Below, in pieces: positions 35,661-47,435 of a DNA stretch of 64,000 nucleotides. Position 1 is the first letter of the stretch. Each line of letters starts with the position of its first letter. The translations under genes and the position numbers were made by a program. The DNA comes from Rattus norvegicus (taxonomy: Eukaryota; Chordata; Mammalia; Rodentia; Muridae): the NCBI RefSeq assembly GCF_036323735.1, contig NC_086034.1, positions 29,334,939-29,398,938 of the forward strand, read 5' to 3'. The notes under the pieces were generated by a model. That model saw only the letters and a list, made by a program, of their open reading frames with translations, had not been told where the DNA came from and did not search any database.

Positions 35661-36030
35661 TTGCTCGCTCCGGTCGTATATATTAGTGGTGTTTGCAGAA
35701 AGGTGTGGGATAGAAAGAGCAAACATATGAATGTGCACACCACTTCCTGGTTCCTTGACGATTCTTCAGACGGAAATGAGTTTTTAATTTATTTATTCTT
35801 TGCCTTGAGAGTACAGATTCACCTTGAAGGAGTCCTGCTTCGAAGCCGGCGAGATTAGTGAGTTTAGGACAATGAACTGGCTTGGTGAAGTCAGCATTTG
35901 CAGGACCTTGAAGAGAGCGAAAGTGAATGCTTACTAAGTGCGTAGCCTAGTCCCGACCCAGCACACGGAAGACGGTCTAACCAGCCGCACAGGCTCCGTG
36001 CTGGCTCCTCGAAGGACAGGAATGTTTCTG
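35660..36030 (+). other. Candidate 5' noncoding first exon of Smim31
   Basis: This non-repeat block is richer in CpG than its surroundings and ends in a strong donor: CTG then GTAAGT at 36031. It lies 17.4 kb upstream of the Smim31 coding exon on the same strand. It contains short upstream ORFs, including an ATG at 36022 just before the donor. The link to Smim31 is inference from position, strand and the donor. The 5' limit is a guess based on a TATA-like motif at about 35625. It could be a chance donor in unique DNA. Confidence 0.35.
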
Positions 36031-37320
36031 GTAAGTCTTTACAAGATTCCAGTTATTTTCTTTGCCTCGGATTGACACTCTTCTTTTTTACTTATTCATA
36101 TTGACCGTTAAGGTGTTTTTCCCTTATCCAGATACAAGAGCCTACTGCCTGTGCCCTTCTGGGTGTTTTTCTCCTCAATATTTTAACTGTAAAAGAAATA
36201 TGGCTCAAATGGAAGGACAGTGCGTGCTTTGTTAGAAATGCCTCCTGAAAGAGTTTTCCTTCTACTTTGCTAAGTTTCTCCTGCTCTTCCTGATTTTTTC
36301 CTCACCCAAGTTAGAAAATACATATTTTTATTTAACTTGTGAGCAGTTGGGCAAACTAAATTGAACTACAAACCTTTACTCAGTGCTTGTACTTTCTCAC
36401 TGTAGAAAATAAAGTACTATGAAACAAGAAACAGTTACATGGAAAAATACTGAGGCATATAGGTAAATAAGGCCCTTCTTATTCAATATTACAATTAAAA
36501 GCAGATAAATGGTAGCATTCCCTCTTGACTATGTCTGTTACCTTTTATAACAAGCAGCTGATAAGAACTGGGGCTAATGTTATTTTTTTCCTTCATATTC
36601 AACCTAGAAATTTTAGGGTAGATGTGCAGGCATGTACATGTCTCCGAACTTAAAACAACATATCAGATTTGTACATTATGTGATAAGTGAGAAATTTTGT
36701 CTGCATCAGAACAGAATGGAAAAAATACATTTTAAACATTTTTAAAAGCTTTTTGGGATGCAATACTTAAAGTAAGTGTGGTGTGTGTGTGTGTGTCTGT
36801 GTGTGTGTGTCTGTGTGTGTGTGTCTGTGTGTGTGTGGGTGTGTGTGTACACTGATAATGTTATTTTTTGTTACCTAGAAGTCTAGCCTAGGGTTAGTTA
36901 TTTAGGCCTTCGGGAGCAATACCTTTCTGTTCCCAATATTTCATTTTGAAAATTGTTTAAGCATGGAGAAAAATGAGATGACTGCGCCAAGACTGTGATT
37001 AGCACGCTGCTGTGTTAGCTGCCCCGCTTGCTGTCCCCACCCATCCACCTCCGTGTCCTTTGCTTTATCTTCATTGTTTCTATGATGTATTATAAAGTTA
37101 ATGACCTCAGTAAACTTAAGACTAAACATTTACAAAGATATATCACCAGAGTTCATCATATTACCTTTCTCCTGGGATAAAAGTTCATGCCCAGTGACAT
37201 TAGACAGGAGACATGGTGAGTGTGTCTGGAAGGAGTTTGGGGGGGTGGGGGATGGAGAGGTATGATCAAAATATCTATAAAATTCTCAAAGAAGAAATTG
37301 TTAAAGGCCCTTCAAAAAAC
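36031..37320 (+). other. Presumed Smim31 intron 1, unique 5' part with a TG tract
   Basis: Starts at the GTAAGT donor. Mostly AT-rich unique sequence with no recognised repeat except an interrupted (TG)n/(TGTC)n tract at 36776-36850. No supported coding frame. Confidence 0.4.
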
Positions 37321-37327
37321 TCATGTC

Positions 37328-38080
37328 TAGCCAGGCATAGTGGTATACACCTTTAATTCCAACACTCAGGAGGCCAAGAGCAATAGTTCTCTGAGTTTGA
37401 GGCCAACCTGGTGTATATGGTAGTACCCTGCTCCCCCCACCCAAATCAACTCATGCCCATTTTAATGCACAAACATTTAATGTGGCAACTGGCGTTTTGA
37501 CCAATACATCACAAACTCATGTCAAGACATAGAATATCACTCTCATTCTGTATCTAGAAAGTTCTTCATTCTCCTATCCAGTCAGTCATTATTCGTCCCC
37601 GCAGTGGCAAACACTGTTTTCTTCATCACTGTGCTCACACACATGGCATTTTAAAGACTTGTGTGGTATCTGTATTTCTTTCTTTTTTATTGTTGACTGG
37701 TATTCCATTGTGTGAATACACGGTACTCTATAAGTGAATTTTCTGGTTGATAGGCTGAGTCTAATTCAGTTTTGCCTAGTATGAGTAAGCCTGTTGTGAA
37801 TCCATGCAAGGGTTTCTCTGATGTGTTTTCAGCCTCTTGTGTAAATATATAGAAATAGAATTGCTAGGCTCTATGGTCACTGTCATTTTAATTATATAAG
37901 ACACTTTGTATAAGATTAACACCCTCAAAAGCATGGTTTGAAGCCAAGCATAGTAGCACACACCTTTAATCAGGTGGGGTTGATCTCTGTGAGTTTGAAG
38001 CCAGCCTGGTCTACAGTGAGATTCAGACCAGTCAGGGCTACATAGGTAAGCCCTGTGTAAAAACAATAACAACAACAGAA
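37328..38080 (+). repeat. Two B1 SINEs flanking the ancient L1 piece
   Basis: B1 at 37328-37440 (ACACCTTTAATTCCAACACTC near 37346) and B1 at 37940-38080 (ACACACCTTTAATCAGGTGG near 37958, internally deleted). 38081-38689 is unique. Confidence 0.75.
37460..37930 (-). repeat. Ancient mammalian L1 3' region (L1M-like)
   Basis: TATTCCATTGTGTGAATACAC near 37700 and AGAATTGCTAGGCTC near 37857 match the old L1 3'UTR theme (complement). It is very diverged, so it predates the rodent-specific insertions. Confidence 0.5.
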
Positions 38081-38689
38081 AAAATAATAATAATTTTAAA
38101 AAACAGCTAGTAATTGAGGTTCAGGACACAGTATATGTAGAATACTTTTGTCACTAAAGCTATTAAAAACGTAAACGAACAATTTCACCTTAGAAGCTAC
38201 AGGTAACAAACAGTGTAATGGCTGCCTCTCCTTCACATAACTCCATCATTAAGCTGCTATCATTACCACGAAACAATCACTTGCAATCTACTTGTGAACT
38301 TTAGTAGGGCTTATCACATCAGTTTACAAAGCTAGTCAAAATGTGGATGTCCTTTGGAACTTAGCAATCCAGTCTTAACACCCTGATATGCACACTACGA
38401 GGAGCCATGGGTAATTCTCATACCTGTATAATTTGTAGCTACAAGGAGTTGGGTCAGTACAGACTCTGTCACCCAGCAATGCAGAGTGCAGGAGGTTGGC
38501 TGCACATCAAACTCAAGACTCAATTTAATGTCTATTCCTTTGCTTTGGCTCTGTCCCCCCAACCCCCACTCCATGCCACCATTTCCAGGGTTTTAGAAAG
38601 TAGTGTCTACAGAAGGAACAAAGCTACACCCCTTCTTCAGACCCTGCACCACTCCTGACAGTCACAGACAGTTGGACACAGGTCAGGAA

Positions 38690-39210
38690 GTCATCAGACG
38701 AGAGATTCAGAAGCACTCATGAGGCAGAGAACCAAGTAGATCTCTGTGACTTTGAAACCAGCTAGGTCTACACAGCAAATTACAAGCCAGCCATCTGTAT
38801 ACAGTGGGACCTTGGCTCAAAGGAAAAAAAGTTTAGGGCACTCCAACATCAACCTGGACTCTGGGTCCTGGTCTAACATCCTGAATAAATGGTGCTTCTG
38901 AACCAGGTGTGGTCCTGTGCTTGTCCTGTCTTTAACAGCTGTCTGATTCAACTAAGATACGTGAATGAATGCCTAGTTTCATCAAAATGACCAAATATAC
39001 ACATTCAACAACTCTTAAAGAGAGCCAGGCCCAGTAGTCCACACTGAATCCTAGCATTCCAGATGGAGGATTTCTGTGAGTTTACAGTCAGCCTGCCTTA
39101 AAACAGCCAAATAAAAAGTGCCAAGGAGGTAGAGGCAGGAGGATCCGAAGTCCAAGAGCATTTTATATACAAATTCAAGGCTAGCCTGGGCTAGAAGATA
39201 AAAAGCATGT
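38690..39210 (+). repeat. Cluster of diverged B1/B4 SINEs
   Basis: Pieces at 38690-38830, 39020-39110 and 39118-39210, each with the GAGGCAG/CAGCCTG theme. Confidence 0.5.
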
Positions 39211-39317
39211 CTTCATGTGTGGTACACAATTCACCTCAGTCCTATCAAACTATAGAGCACAGAAGCTGCTGGGCTCTGGAGAGAGATGATTCTATCCTGT
39301 CAGAAGAATGGCCACTT

Positions 39318-39772
39318 TGAGGGTTGGAGAGATGGCTCAGTACCTAAGAGCACTCACTCTTCTTCCAATCGTCCCGAGTTCAATTCTCTACATCCACAGT
39401 TCACAATTGTCTGATATCTTCTTCTCATATGCAAATGTATATGCAAACAAAAAATATATATTAATAATGTATAATGCATGTGATGTTAATACCATGTTAT
39501 GTATTATATAACATACATTACTGATATTTTATATTAACATTATATATTTATTTATATATTAATTTTTTTAAATGACCTCTCCGAAAAGTTTGCAAAAGGA
39601 AATTTCTGCAGGTCCCTGCTTTCATGCTCAAGTCTGAACTCAAATGACTCAAAAGACCATGAAGGGCAACTATTTTTCAGTCACAGAAGGAGTCTAATGA
39701 TTTCGCTTAGAGTACGACTGGTACCTAGAGTAAAGGCTTTTTTGTTTGTTTGTTTGTTTGTTTGTTTGTTTT
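39318..39772 (+). repeat. B2 SINE, AT-rich stretch and (TTTG)n
   Basis: B2 at 39318-39460 (GGAGAGATGGCTCAGTACC near 39325). AT-rich 39461-39570. (TTTG)n at 39738-39771. 39773-40100 is unique. Confidence 0.75.
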
Positions 39773-40104
39773 TAAATAACGTTACTATTCCCAGCATGGA
39801 CAGGAGTACAGAGGGCATATGCTTAGGAAAGAAAACCATAGAGGTCTAGGGCTGTTCACCTTGGAGAATTGTGACTTGCTAATGGTTCTTTCAACCATAC
39901 AAATGTCTACTGCCTGAAGACTTTTGTGAGAACAGCCAGCGAGACACACAAACACTTGTGTGATTTTTTTAATTCTTCTAAGTTTTTATTTTCCAGGATT
40001 CTCAAACAATTATTTCATCTCTTATAACTACAAATAATTTGAAAAGGCAGGTTTAAAACAAAACAAAAACAAAAAAAACTATATCGATGCAGGAGTTGAT
40101 ATTA

Positions 40105-40916
40105 AACGGAAACAGCCGAGTGTGCTGGCACAGCCCTGAAGCCCATTGCTCGGGGTGGCTCAACGCTAGGCCAGCCAGCTGCACACAGAGACTCTGTCTC
40201 AAAAGAAAAAAATCTATTAATAAGTAAATAAACCGAAAAGTCAGGATACTCTGTAAAATTTTGTTAGGCAAGGTGGCAAAGGCCTGGATTCCCAGTACTT
40301 AAGAGGCAGGAGGATGGCAAGTTCTAGACAGGCCTACATGAGAGAGACAGAGAGACAGACAGAGAGATTGACAGGTCTCATGCCTGTAAATCAGCACTTG
40401 GAAGACTGAGGCAGAAAAACTGAGGTAAGTTTGTATCCCATCCAGACTAACAGTATGTTTAAGGCCAACCTGGTATGCAATGTGAGATCCTGTCTTAGTA
40501 ATTAATAAATAATAATAATAGTAATAATAATAAGTTGGAACAAAAACACAATATGTACATAGGTGAGAATACTCTCTTTTTTTTCATTCTTTTTTATTTT
40601 TGAGACAGGGCCCTGTCATAATGTAGCCCTGGCTACAACTATATACAACTCAGTATTAGTCCAGACTAGTCTCGAACTCATAGAAATCATTCTGCCTGTC
40701 TCCCAAGTCTGGGACTAAAAGTGTGTGCCATCAAACCTAGCCTGTTACTTTCAAAATGACCACGTAGGGGGCTGGAGAGACAACACAGTCCTTAGAACGC
40801 CTTACAGAGAACCTGAAGTTTTCTAGCACAACTGCCTATGACTCCAACTCCAGGAGGTATGACTCCCTCTTCTGGCCTCCAGGACACTTACAGCCACATG
40901 CACACATGGACAGACA

Positions 40917-40966
<50 letters not shown>

Positions 40967-40970
40967 TACA
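40105..40970. repeat. SINE cluster: three diverged B1/B4 (plus), B1 (minus), B2 (plus) and (CA)n
   Basis: Plus pieces at 40105-40215, 40264-40345 and 40370-40500 with an (AAT)n tail to 40533. Antisense B1 at 40580-40740. B2 at 40768-40913, then (CA)n 40914-40963. Confidence 0.6.
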
Positions 40971-41002
40971 TACACTAAAACATGTCTTTAAAACTTGAGT
41001 AA

Positions 41003-41790
41003 GCAGAGCTGAAGAAATTACTCGGTGATTACAAACACCCGTTGCTCTTGTAGAAGACCTAGTTTGGTTTTGGGACCCCTGTCAGGTAACTTACCAATGT
41101 CTGTAATTTCAGCTCTAGGGGACTGTGCAGGTCCCAGCAGGCAGGCATCAATGTAGGCAGTGATCCAAAAAGAGATAAGAAGGAAAACTCAGTACTTGGT
41201 CAACCTGGATCAAAGCAGGAAGTCTAATGCCAAGTGGTTTATTCTCAATGTATATAAGCCCAGTATAACGGGGGGAGAAGGCGGTTCCTGGTGTAAACCA
41301 GTTGCTGGTGCATAAGAAGTGTAATTACATTGAAACTCAATCAGGGAACTTGTCACTTCTTTCAGGAAGATGGGTTCTTGAGATATGCTACCTGTACATG
41401 CTTAAGGACCCTGGAGTCTGCTCTGGACTCAGTCATATAGATATAGCCTCTGGCTGTAAGAGTCATATAGATGACTAGGTATCTCGGGTGCTGGTTGTGG
41501 GAGCTTGCTATAGCCTGGCCCAGCAGATAACATAGATGTCAGGCTAATAATCACCCCCACTTCTAAGTTTTCACGATAGGAGAATAGGGTTTTCATCTTT
41601 CCCACTGGAAAGACAAGCCTGGGTGCTTAACATTCCTGATTTCTCTGGAGATCTGTGAGCACAAGGACCTGCAGGCTATGCTCACAACATGGGACCCAAT
41701 TCCCTCTTCTAAACTCTGTGGTACCCATGGAGACACAGACACATACACACATATGTCAGAGCATGGAGAAACACATCAATTAATTAATTA
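41003..41790 (+). repeat. B2 SINE split by a solo LTR
   Basis: The B2 5' part runs 41003-41123 and its 3' part resumes at 41690-41790 (GGGACCCAATTCCCTCTTC). The two halves join in B2 order once the 566-bp LTR is removed. Confidence 0.7.
41124..41689 (-). mobile_element. Solo LTR, ERVK-like, inserted in a B2
   Basis: Starts TG at 41124 and ends CA at 41689. It is flanked by GGGGAC (41118-41123) and TGGGAC (41690-41695), a 6-bp duplication with one mismatch, typical of ERVK. A TTTATT at about 41240 would be the polyadenylation signal on the minus strand, suggesting minus orientation. There is no internal retroviral sequence, so this is a solo LTR. The family assignment is tentative. Confidence 0.6.
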
Positions 41791-41804
41791 ATCAATCATG
41801 TAGA

Positions 41805-42565
41805 CTAAACATGACTGCACACTTATGGTCCCAGCAATCAGAAGACAGAGGCCAAAAGATGAGGAAGTCAAGTTCATCCTTGGCTTGGTTTTATCGTAGG
41901 CTGGCTCAAAGCTAACCTGAGCGATATGATGCCCTGTCTCAAAACAAAAGTAATAAAAACAAATACACACACATACACCAAGGGAAAATTCATGGAGCTA
42001 AAAGAAAATTTTAAAATGGACCAAATACAAATTGAGACTAAATTTAAAAGAATCTTTTAAAGTGCAAATCTGCAATTCTTGGCAGGCACAGGAAGAGAAA
42101 TGAATGCCAATGACTGTGTTTATTGAGACCTACCAAATGTCAGGCACCATTCAACATGTCTCATTTCACATGATCCTCCCTAGAACTCCAAAAACTGACA
42201 TTCTAAATTTCCTGAGTAAACAAACCCACTAATAACAGTGTATGTTGTTCCTATAGGACAGAGAATCTTGTTCCAAGCAATGTTTTCAGCATAACCAAAG
42301 TCAAGGCAAAAAAAATGCTTTCTCATTAAGCACGTGGGCGTATATGTAGAGAAAAACATCAAGCAGTGCCCCTCAAATACGTACGATTTTTATATGTAAT
42401 TATACTTCAATAGAGCCAGAAAAAATCTTGTGGGTGGTATAAATCTCAAAAAAAAATCTTCTGAAGTTATGGAATAAGAGAATACAGAAAGAGCTTACAT
42501 GGGTAGGATAGGTGGTTTTCAGCCTAGGGACATGAAATTAAGTGGCTATAAAGACTCTGCATAAT
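41805..42565 (+). repeat. B1/B4 SINE, then unique sequence
   Basis: SINE remnant at 41805-41950. 41951-42565 is unique with no gene seen. Confidence 0.5.
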
Positions 42566-42823
42566 GCTGACACATGCCTTTAATCCCAGCACTCAGGAGG
42601 CAGCAGGGAGGGGTCAGATCTCTGAGTTTCAGGCCTACCAGGCCTATAAAGCAAGTTCCAAGACACAGGGCTACACAGAAAAACCTGGGGCTGGGGATTT
42701 AGCTCAGTGGTAGAGCGCTTACCTAGGAAGCGCAAGGCCCTGGGTTCGGTCCCCAGCTCCGAAAAAAAAAAAAAAAAAAAAGAACCAAAAAAGAAAAACC
42801 TACACAAAAAAAAAAATAAATGA

Positions 42824-42850
<27 letters not shown>
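42566..42850 (+). repeat. B1 SINE with an ID element inserted in its tail, then (TAAA)n
   Basis: B1 from about 42566 (CACATGCCTTTAATCCCAGC near 42570) to 42686. It is interrupted by the ID at 42687-42791 and then continues as an A-rich tail and an (AAAT)n tract (42816-42865). Confidence 0.8.
42687..42791 (+). mobile_element. ID element (BC1-type), young-looking copy
   Basis: GGGGCTGGGGATTTAGCTC start, about 75-bp body, then about 20 A. AGAAAAACCT flanks it at 42677-42686 and 42792-42801. The tRNA-Ala-derived body keeps A-box-like and B-box-like sequence (GGTTCGGTCC). It is nested in a B1. Confidence 0.92.
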
Positions 42851-42867
<17 letters not shown>

Positions 42868-42884
42868 AAAAATATTCTAGGGAT

Positions 42885-43040
42885 TAGAGAGTTAGGTTGG
42901 CACTTAAAAGAATATATTGCTCTTGTAGAGGGCTCAAGTTTGAATGCCATAACTCATGCAGGTTAACTCCTGGGGGATCTGACACTGGCCTTTACCAGCA
43001 CCTGAATGTACTCACATGCAGACATGCACAAATATACATG
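42885..43040 (+). repeat. Diverged B2 SINE
   Basis: B2 theme TTAACTCCTGGGGGATCTGAC near 42963. Confidence 0.6.
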
Positions 43041-43049
43041 TGTTGTAGC

Positions 43050-43915
43050 TAGCATTAGTATTGCAGTGATAAAACACCATGATCGAAACAACTCAGGAAA
43101 GAAAAGGCTATTACACTTCCACACCCACATCACAGTCCCACCTCAAAGGAAGTCCAGGTAGAAACCAAAGCAAAGAGCATTAAGGAGTGCTGCTTACTGG
43201 CATGCTGCCCTTGGCTTGCTTAGCTGCCTTCCTTATACAGCCAAAGCCCACCCGCCCAGGGATGTCACTGCCTATGGTAAGTTAGCCCCTTCTTCATTAA
43301 TTAGCAATAAGGAAATGTCCTCTGGGCATTCTGGTCCACACTATCCCCAGTGTCAGAAGGATTTCTGAGTTCAAGGCCAACCACATCTATACAGTGAGTC
43401 CTTGCCCCCTCCACAAAAAAAGATGGAAAGAAAGAAAAGAAAATACCCTTATAGACATGCCTAACAAAGATAATCCCACAATAGTTAATATTCTCATCTT
43501 CCTAGGTGTGTCAAGTTAACAACAAAACTGACCAAGACACGAGCAATTTCAGTACTAAGGGATCCGGTGCTGTCTTAATTAGGATTGCTATTGCTATGGT
43601 GAAAACACCGTGACCAAAAGTACGCTTCCATATCACTGCTCACAATGGAAGTGCATCAAGGCAGGAACATGGAGACAGGAGCTGATGGAGAGGCCATTCA
43701 CGGGTGCTGCTTACTGCTTGCTCCTCATGGTTTGCTCTGCCTGCTTTCCTATAGAACCTGGAGCCACCAGACCAGGGATAGCACCACCCACAATGGGCTG
43801 GGCCTTTAACCACCAATCACTCATGAAGAAAATGTGCTATCTATCGTCTTGCCAACAGTTCACTCTTACGGAGGCATTTCCTTAATTGAGATTTCCTCCT
43901 CTCTGATGTTTTTAG
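43050..43915. repeat. Two copies of one rodent mid-repetitive element
   Basis: Copy A (43050-43335) and copy B (43560-43915) share the layout: AAAACACCATGATC or AAAACACCGTGACC, then AGGAACATGGAGACAGGAGC in B, GTGCTGCTTACTG, and CCACCCACAATGGGCTGGGC in B. They probably belong to one family whose name I am not sure of. Confidence 0.5.
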
Positions 43916-43977
43916 CTCGTATATATCTGAGCAGGCAAACCACAAATACATATAAATAATTTTTTTAATTAGAAAAA

Positions 43978-44401
43978 ATGGAGGTTAAGGTATAGATCCT
44001 AGTCGGTAGAGTACTGGCTTAATATGCACAAAGCTTAGGGTTAATTTCTAACACTGCATCATAAACCTGGCACAAGAAAGCACACCTGCGATCACTCCAG
44101 AAGGAGAGCAGTGTAAGTTCAAAAGCTCCCTCAGATACGCAGCAAGTTCAAGACCAGCCTGTGATATCTGAAAAAGTAAACTGGGGGCTAAAGAGATATC
44201 TCTGTGGTTAAGAGACTGTTTTGGGTTCATAGCAACTCACGGCCACTTGAAACTCCAGTTCCATGGGATCAGATGCCCCTTGCTGGCCTCTGCAGCTACC
44301 AGGAGAGTACAAGGTGTGCAAACATGCACCCTCACATACCAATAATGGTGGTGGTGGTGGTGGTGGTGGTGGTGGTGGTGGTGGTGGTGGTGGTGGTGGT
44401 A
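43978..44401 (+). repeat. B4, B2 and (TGG)n trinucleotide array
   Basis: B4 at 43978-44175. B2 at 44182-44340. About 18 perfect TGG units at 44347-44401. Confidence 0.75.
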
Positions 44402-44990
44402 ACAATTTAATGGACATTTATGAGACTTTATTGGGAATCAGACTACAGACATAAAGAGAAACTAAACTTCAGGAGATCCTCAGCTGGGATATTTTGGAGT
44501 CTAGTCAACGTGACCCAAGGTGCTGTTTTCCCTGACTTTAATGGGTTTGCTTTACTTCACGTACAGTAAGAAATAAACGACAGAAAGCTTGTTAAAGTCA
44601 CTGTCTTCATGAGAAAGTAATTTCTACCTCCATACTCGGGAGCCAAGTGGAATTAGCTGCTTAGAGGGAGATTTCTGCTCACCTGAAGAAAGTACCTGAC
44701 AAGCAGGATCATGTGGGTATCAGCGATTCGCATCTGCTGGTGATGAGTCCTGGCAATGGTCACTAGGGAAATTCCAGCACAAGGAGTGGAGCATATTGAT
44801 TTGATAAAATCTTTAAGGCGAGAGTCAATGATTGTCTGGCATTGGAGATATTGTGTATTGTGAAATTACACAATATGGCATTGGAGATATTGTGTATTGT
44901 ATAATGCGTTAGTGCCAGTCTCTGCTTTAACTGAGGTCTGTGGGAATATCTGTGCACAATGCGACTTCCTTCCTAAGACCCTTGAAGATG
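44402..44990. other. Unique sequence with a short tandem duplication
   Basis: TGGCATTGGAGATATTGTGT occurs at 44837 and again at 44876, a 39-bp tandem duplication. No gene seen. Confidence 0.6.
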
Positions 44991-44999
44991 AGGAAGAGA

Positions 45000-45155
45000 G
45001 CTGGGCAGTGGGAGGCAGGAGCAGGCAGAGGACAGCCAGGGCTACACAGAGAAGCCTTGTCTCAAAAAGAGAAAGAGAAAAGCTGGGGGCAGGGAGGAGG
45101 GAAGAAAAAAGAAAGGGAGGGAGGGAGGGAGAGAGACAGAGACAGAGACAGAGAG
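45000..45155 (+). repeat. Internally deleted B1 and purine-rich tail
   Basis: Short B1 (GCCAGGGCTACACAGAGAAGC near 45035) followed by a GA/GGGA-rich run to 45155. 45156-45829 is unique; open frames there on both strands are not recognised. Confidence 0.6.
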
Positions 45156-45829
45156 AGAAGGTAGTGTCACATGGGATTGGGGGCAAGGGTGTTTGTCATT
45201 TTCTGATGTAGCCAACCGTTAGAATTCCAATACCAAAAGTATTCCTTAGTAACCAGAAAGTTTACTTGTTTGCTCTGTGTTGTGAATGACCCCTTTGTTT
45301 GAACTCTTTTAGATGTTTTCTCTGGGTAAAGGCATTCATTTTACCAGGGACGCCAGCTCTCAGTGCAAATACACAGCACTCACACAAGGAAGGACAAGAA
45401 GGGACTGTTTGTTCCCCCATAGACCCCAAGCCATCCTTATGGTGCCACTCAAGGACGGCTTGCCACAGAAAAGAAGAGTACAGAGTGCCAGAGAGAAAAG
45501 ATATACATCCCTCTGACAAGAGGACAAGAGAGGGAAGGAGAGCCAGCCCCTCCTGGCATACCACCAGTACTGTTGAGACTGTGAAGCCATTTCCAAAATG
45601 TATGTCCCATCCTCTGGCTGAGCTGTTAACATGCCATAGAGCATCTGATCTTGCTGGCATTTCTGAACATATCTGCAACACACATTTCCATCCCCACGAA
45701 ATTCAGATAGTCACACTGAGCTGCATGTCCGTGAGCTTCTTTCATTAGTGACCAATCAAATCAATGAATACTCAGAAACTTTCATCATAGGCTGGAGTGT
45801 GTGCTCCAGAGTTGCACACATCAAGTACC

Positions 45830-46540
45830 AAGGCCTTGCAGACCTTTAACCACAGCACCAGGGAATGGAAGCAGGACCGTCAGAAGTTCAAGGTCATGCT
45901 CCATACATACATACATAGAAAGCTTGAGGGCCGCCTGGGCTACATAAGACACTGTCTCAAAAAAAGAAGAGACAGAGAAAGAAATTTTTACTACACAGAA
46001 GTCATCTTTTTTCCTAAGCCCTTCCAACATGGAGGTGACCGCCAGAGGGCCGTTTGTGGACCTTTAGTTCATGGGGCCATACAGACGAACAACAAAACTC
46101 AGTGGGTCATAAAGGTGATTATCAGTTCGAAAGCGGATTCAAGTAAGGTAGTGGAGAAGTTGGTTTGGTTTGTCAGGCATTCTCGTAGCCCAAGCTTGTC
46201 TTCTATTACTAAATAGGACTCACAGGTAGCCCTTCCTCTTAAGAGAAGCTGGAGAGAACTCACAGTTCATTTCTGCATCAAGTACCCTGATTTGCAAACT
46301 GTGTAAAAGCACATGTTTCTCTAGTAAGTAAGGAGGCTGAAGGGATGGGCTCACGGGGTCTGACCCGTAATACTGCTTCGCTTTCGTGTGAAGTTTCCTT
46401 GCTGTTTTGCAAAAAAGAAAACGTAAAAATAAAATAACCACAGAACCATTGTATGGGGTACACAATCCAGGAAAAAAAGCCACTGTTTTCCAGATGTTCC
46501 TGTAAGAATTTCAAAGGTGGGGAAAAGTAAGGAAACACCA
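45830..46540 (+). repeat. B1/B4 SINE, then unique sequence
   Basis: SINE at 45830-45970 with an internal (CATA)n. 45971-46540 is unique. Confidence 0.5.
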
Positions 46541-46541
46541 G

Positions 46542-46544
<3 letters not shown>

Positions 46545-46592
<48 letters not shown>

Positions 46593-47356
46593 TGTGTTGT
46601 CTCTGTATAGTGTGTGTATACAGTGTGTGGTGAGTGTGTATATGTTGTGTATATGTAGGTGGTGTGTTTATGTGTATATATGTATGGCATATGTGTGTGA
46701 TGTGTTATGTATTTTATGTGTCCCTATGGTTTGTATATGGCAGTGGTGTGTATGAGTGTGATATGAGTGTATGGTATATTTTATTGTGTGTATCTGGAAT
46801 GTATTTGTGGTCTGTGGAGTGTGTGAGTATATGTGTGTATGTGGTATGTGTTTATGTATGTGAATGTGTTATATGTATGTAGTATGTGTATGCAATATGT
46901 GGTATGTATGATGTTTATACAGTATGTAGTATGTGTTTATGTATGTGCATGTGGTATATGTATGTAGTGTGTGTGTGTGATAGGTGTATGTATGTGTATA
47001 TGGTGGATATGTATATATGTGTGCATGCATAGTATCTGTGATGTGTTTATTGCATGTATGTGGAATGTATATGTGGTGTGTGGAATGTGAGCATATATGT
47101 GTAAGATATGTATTTATGTATGTGTATGTGGCATATGTTCATGGTGTATATGGTATATGTAGTATATATATGGTATATATGTGTGTATGTGGTATATGAG
47201 TATGTGATCTGTGTGATATATGTTCATTGTGTATATACGGAATGTTCATGTGATGATGTATGTGTGTTTATGTATGTGGTGTGGGAGATGTGTGTGGGTG
47301 TTGTGGTATGTGTCTATGTGTGTATAAGGTATGTGTATGTGAGGTGTGTGTGTGTA
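46545..47356 (+). repeat. Very long TG/TATG-rich tract (~810 bp)
   Basis: Starts as (TG)n and continues as imperfect TGTATG/TATATG/TGGTATG units to 47356. The plus strand is almost only T, G and A. Any protein read from it (VCV/YVC repeats) is spurious. Confidence 0.95.
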
Positions 47357-47364
47357 AACACAGT

Positions 47365-47435
47365 GGAAACTGAGCCCTGGACAGCATGTATGCTAACCAT
47401 ACATTCTACCACTGAACTGTACCCCACCCCCAGCC
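47365..47435 (-). repeat. Antisense ID/B4 fragment
   Basis: Complement of an ID-like SINE, ending TACCCCACCCCCAGCC near 47420. 47436-47894 is unique. Confidence 0.45.

Noticed and set aside
42687..42762. tRNA-like gene
   Set aside because: A-box and B-box-like sequence belongs to an ID SINE with poly(A) and target duplications, not a tRNA gene.
45262..45748. Overlapping 140-150-codon frames on both strands
   Set aside because: Mutually overlapping, no recognisable domain, no flanking splice sites that I can support.
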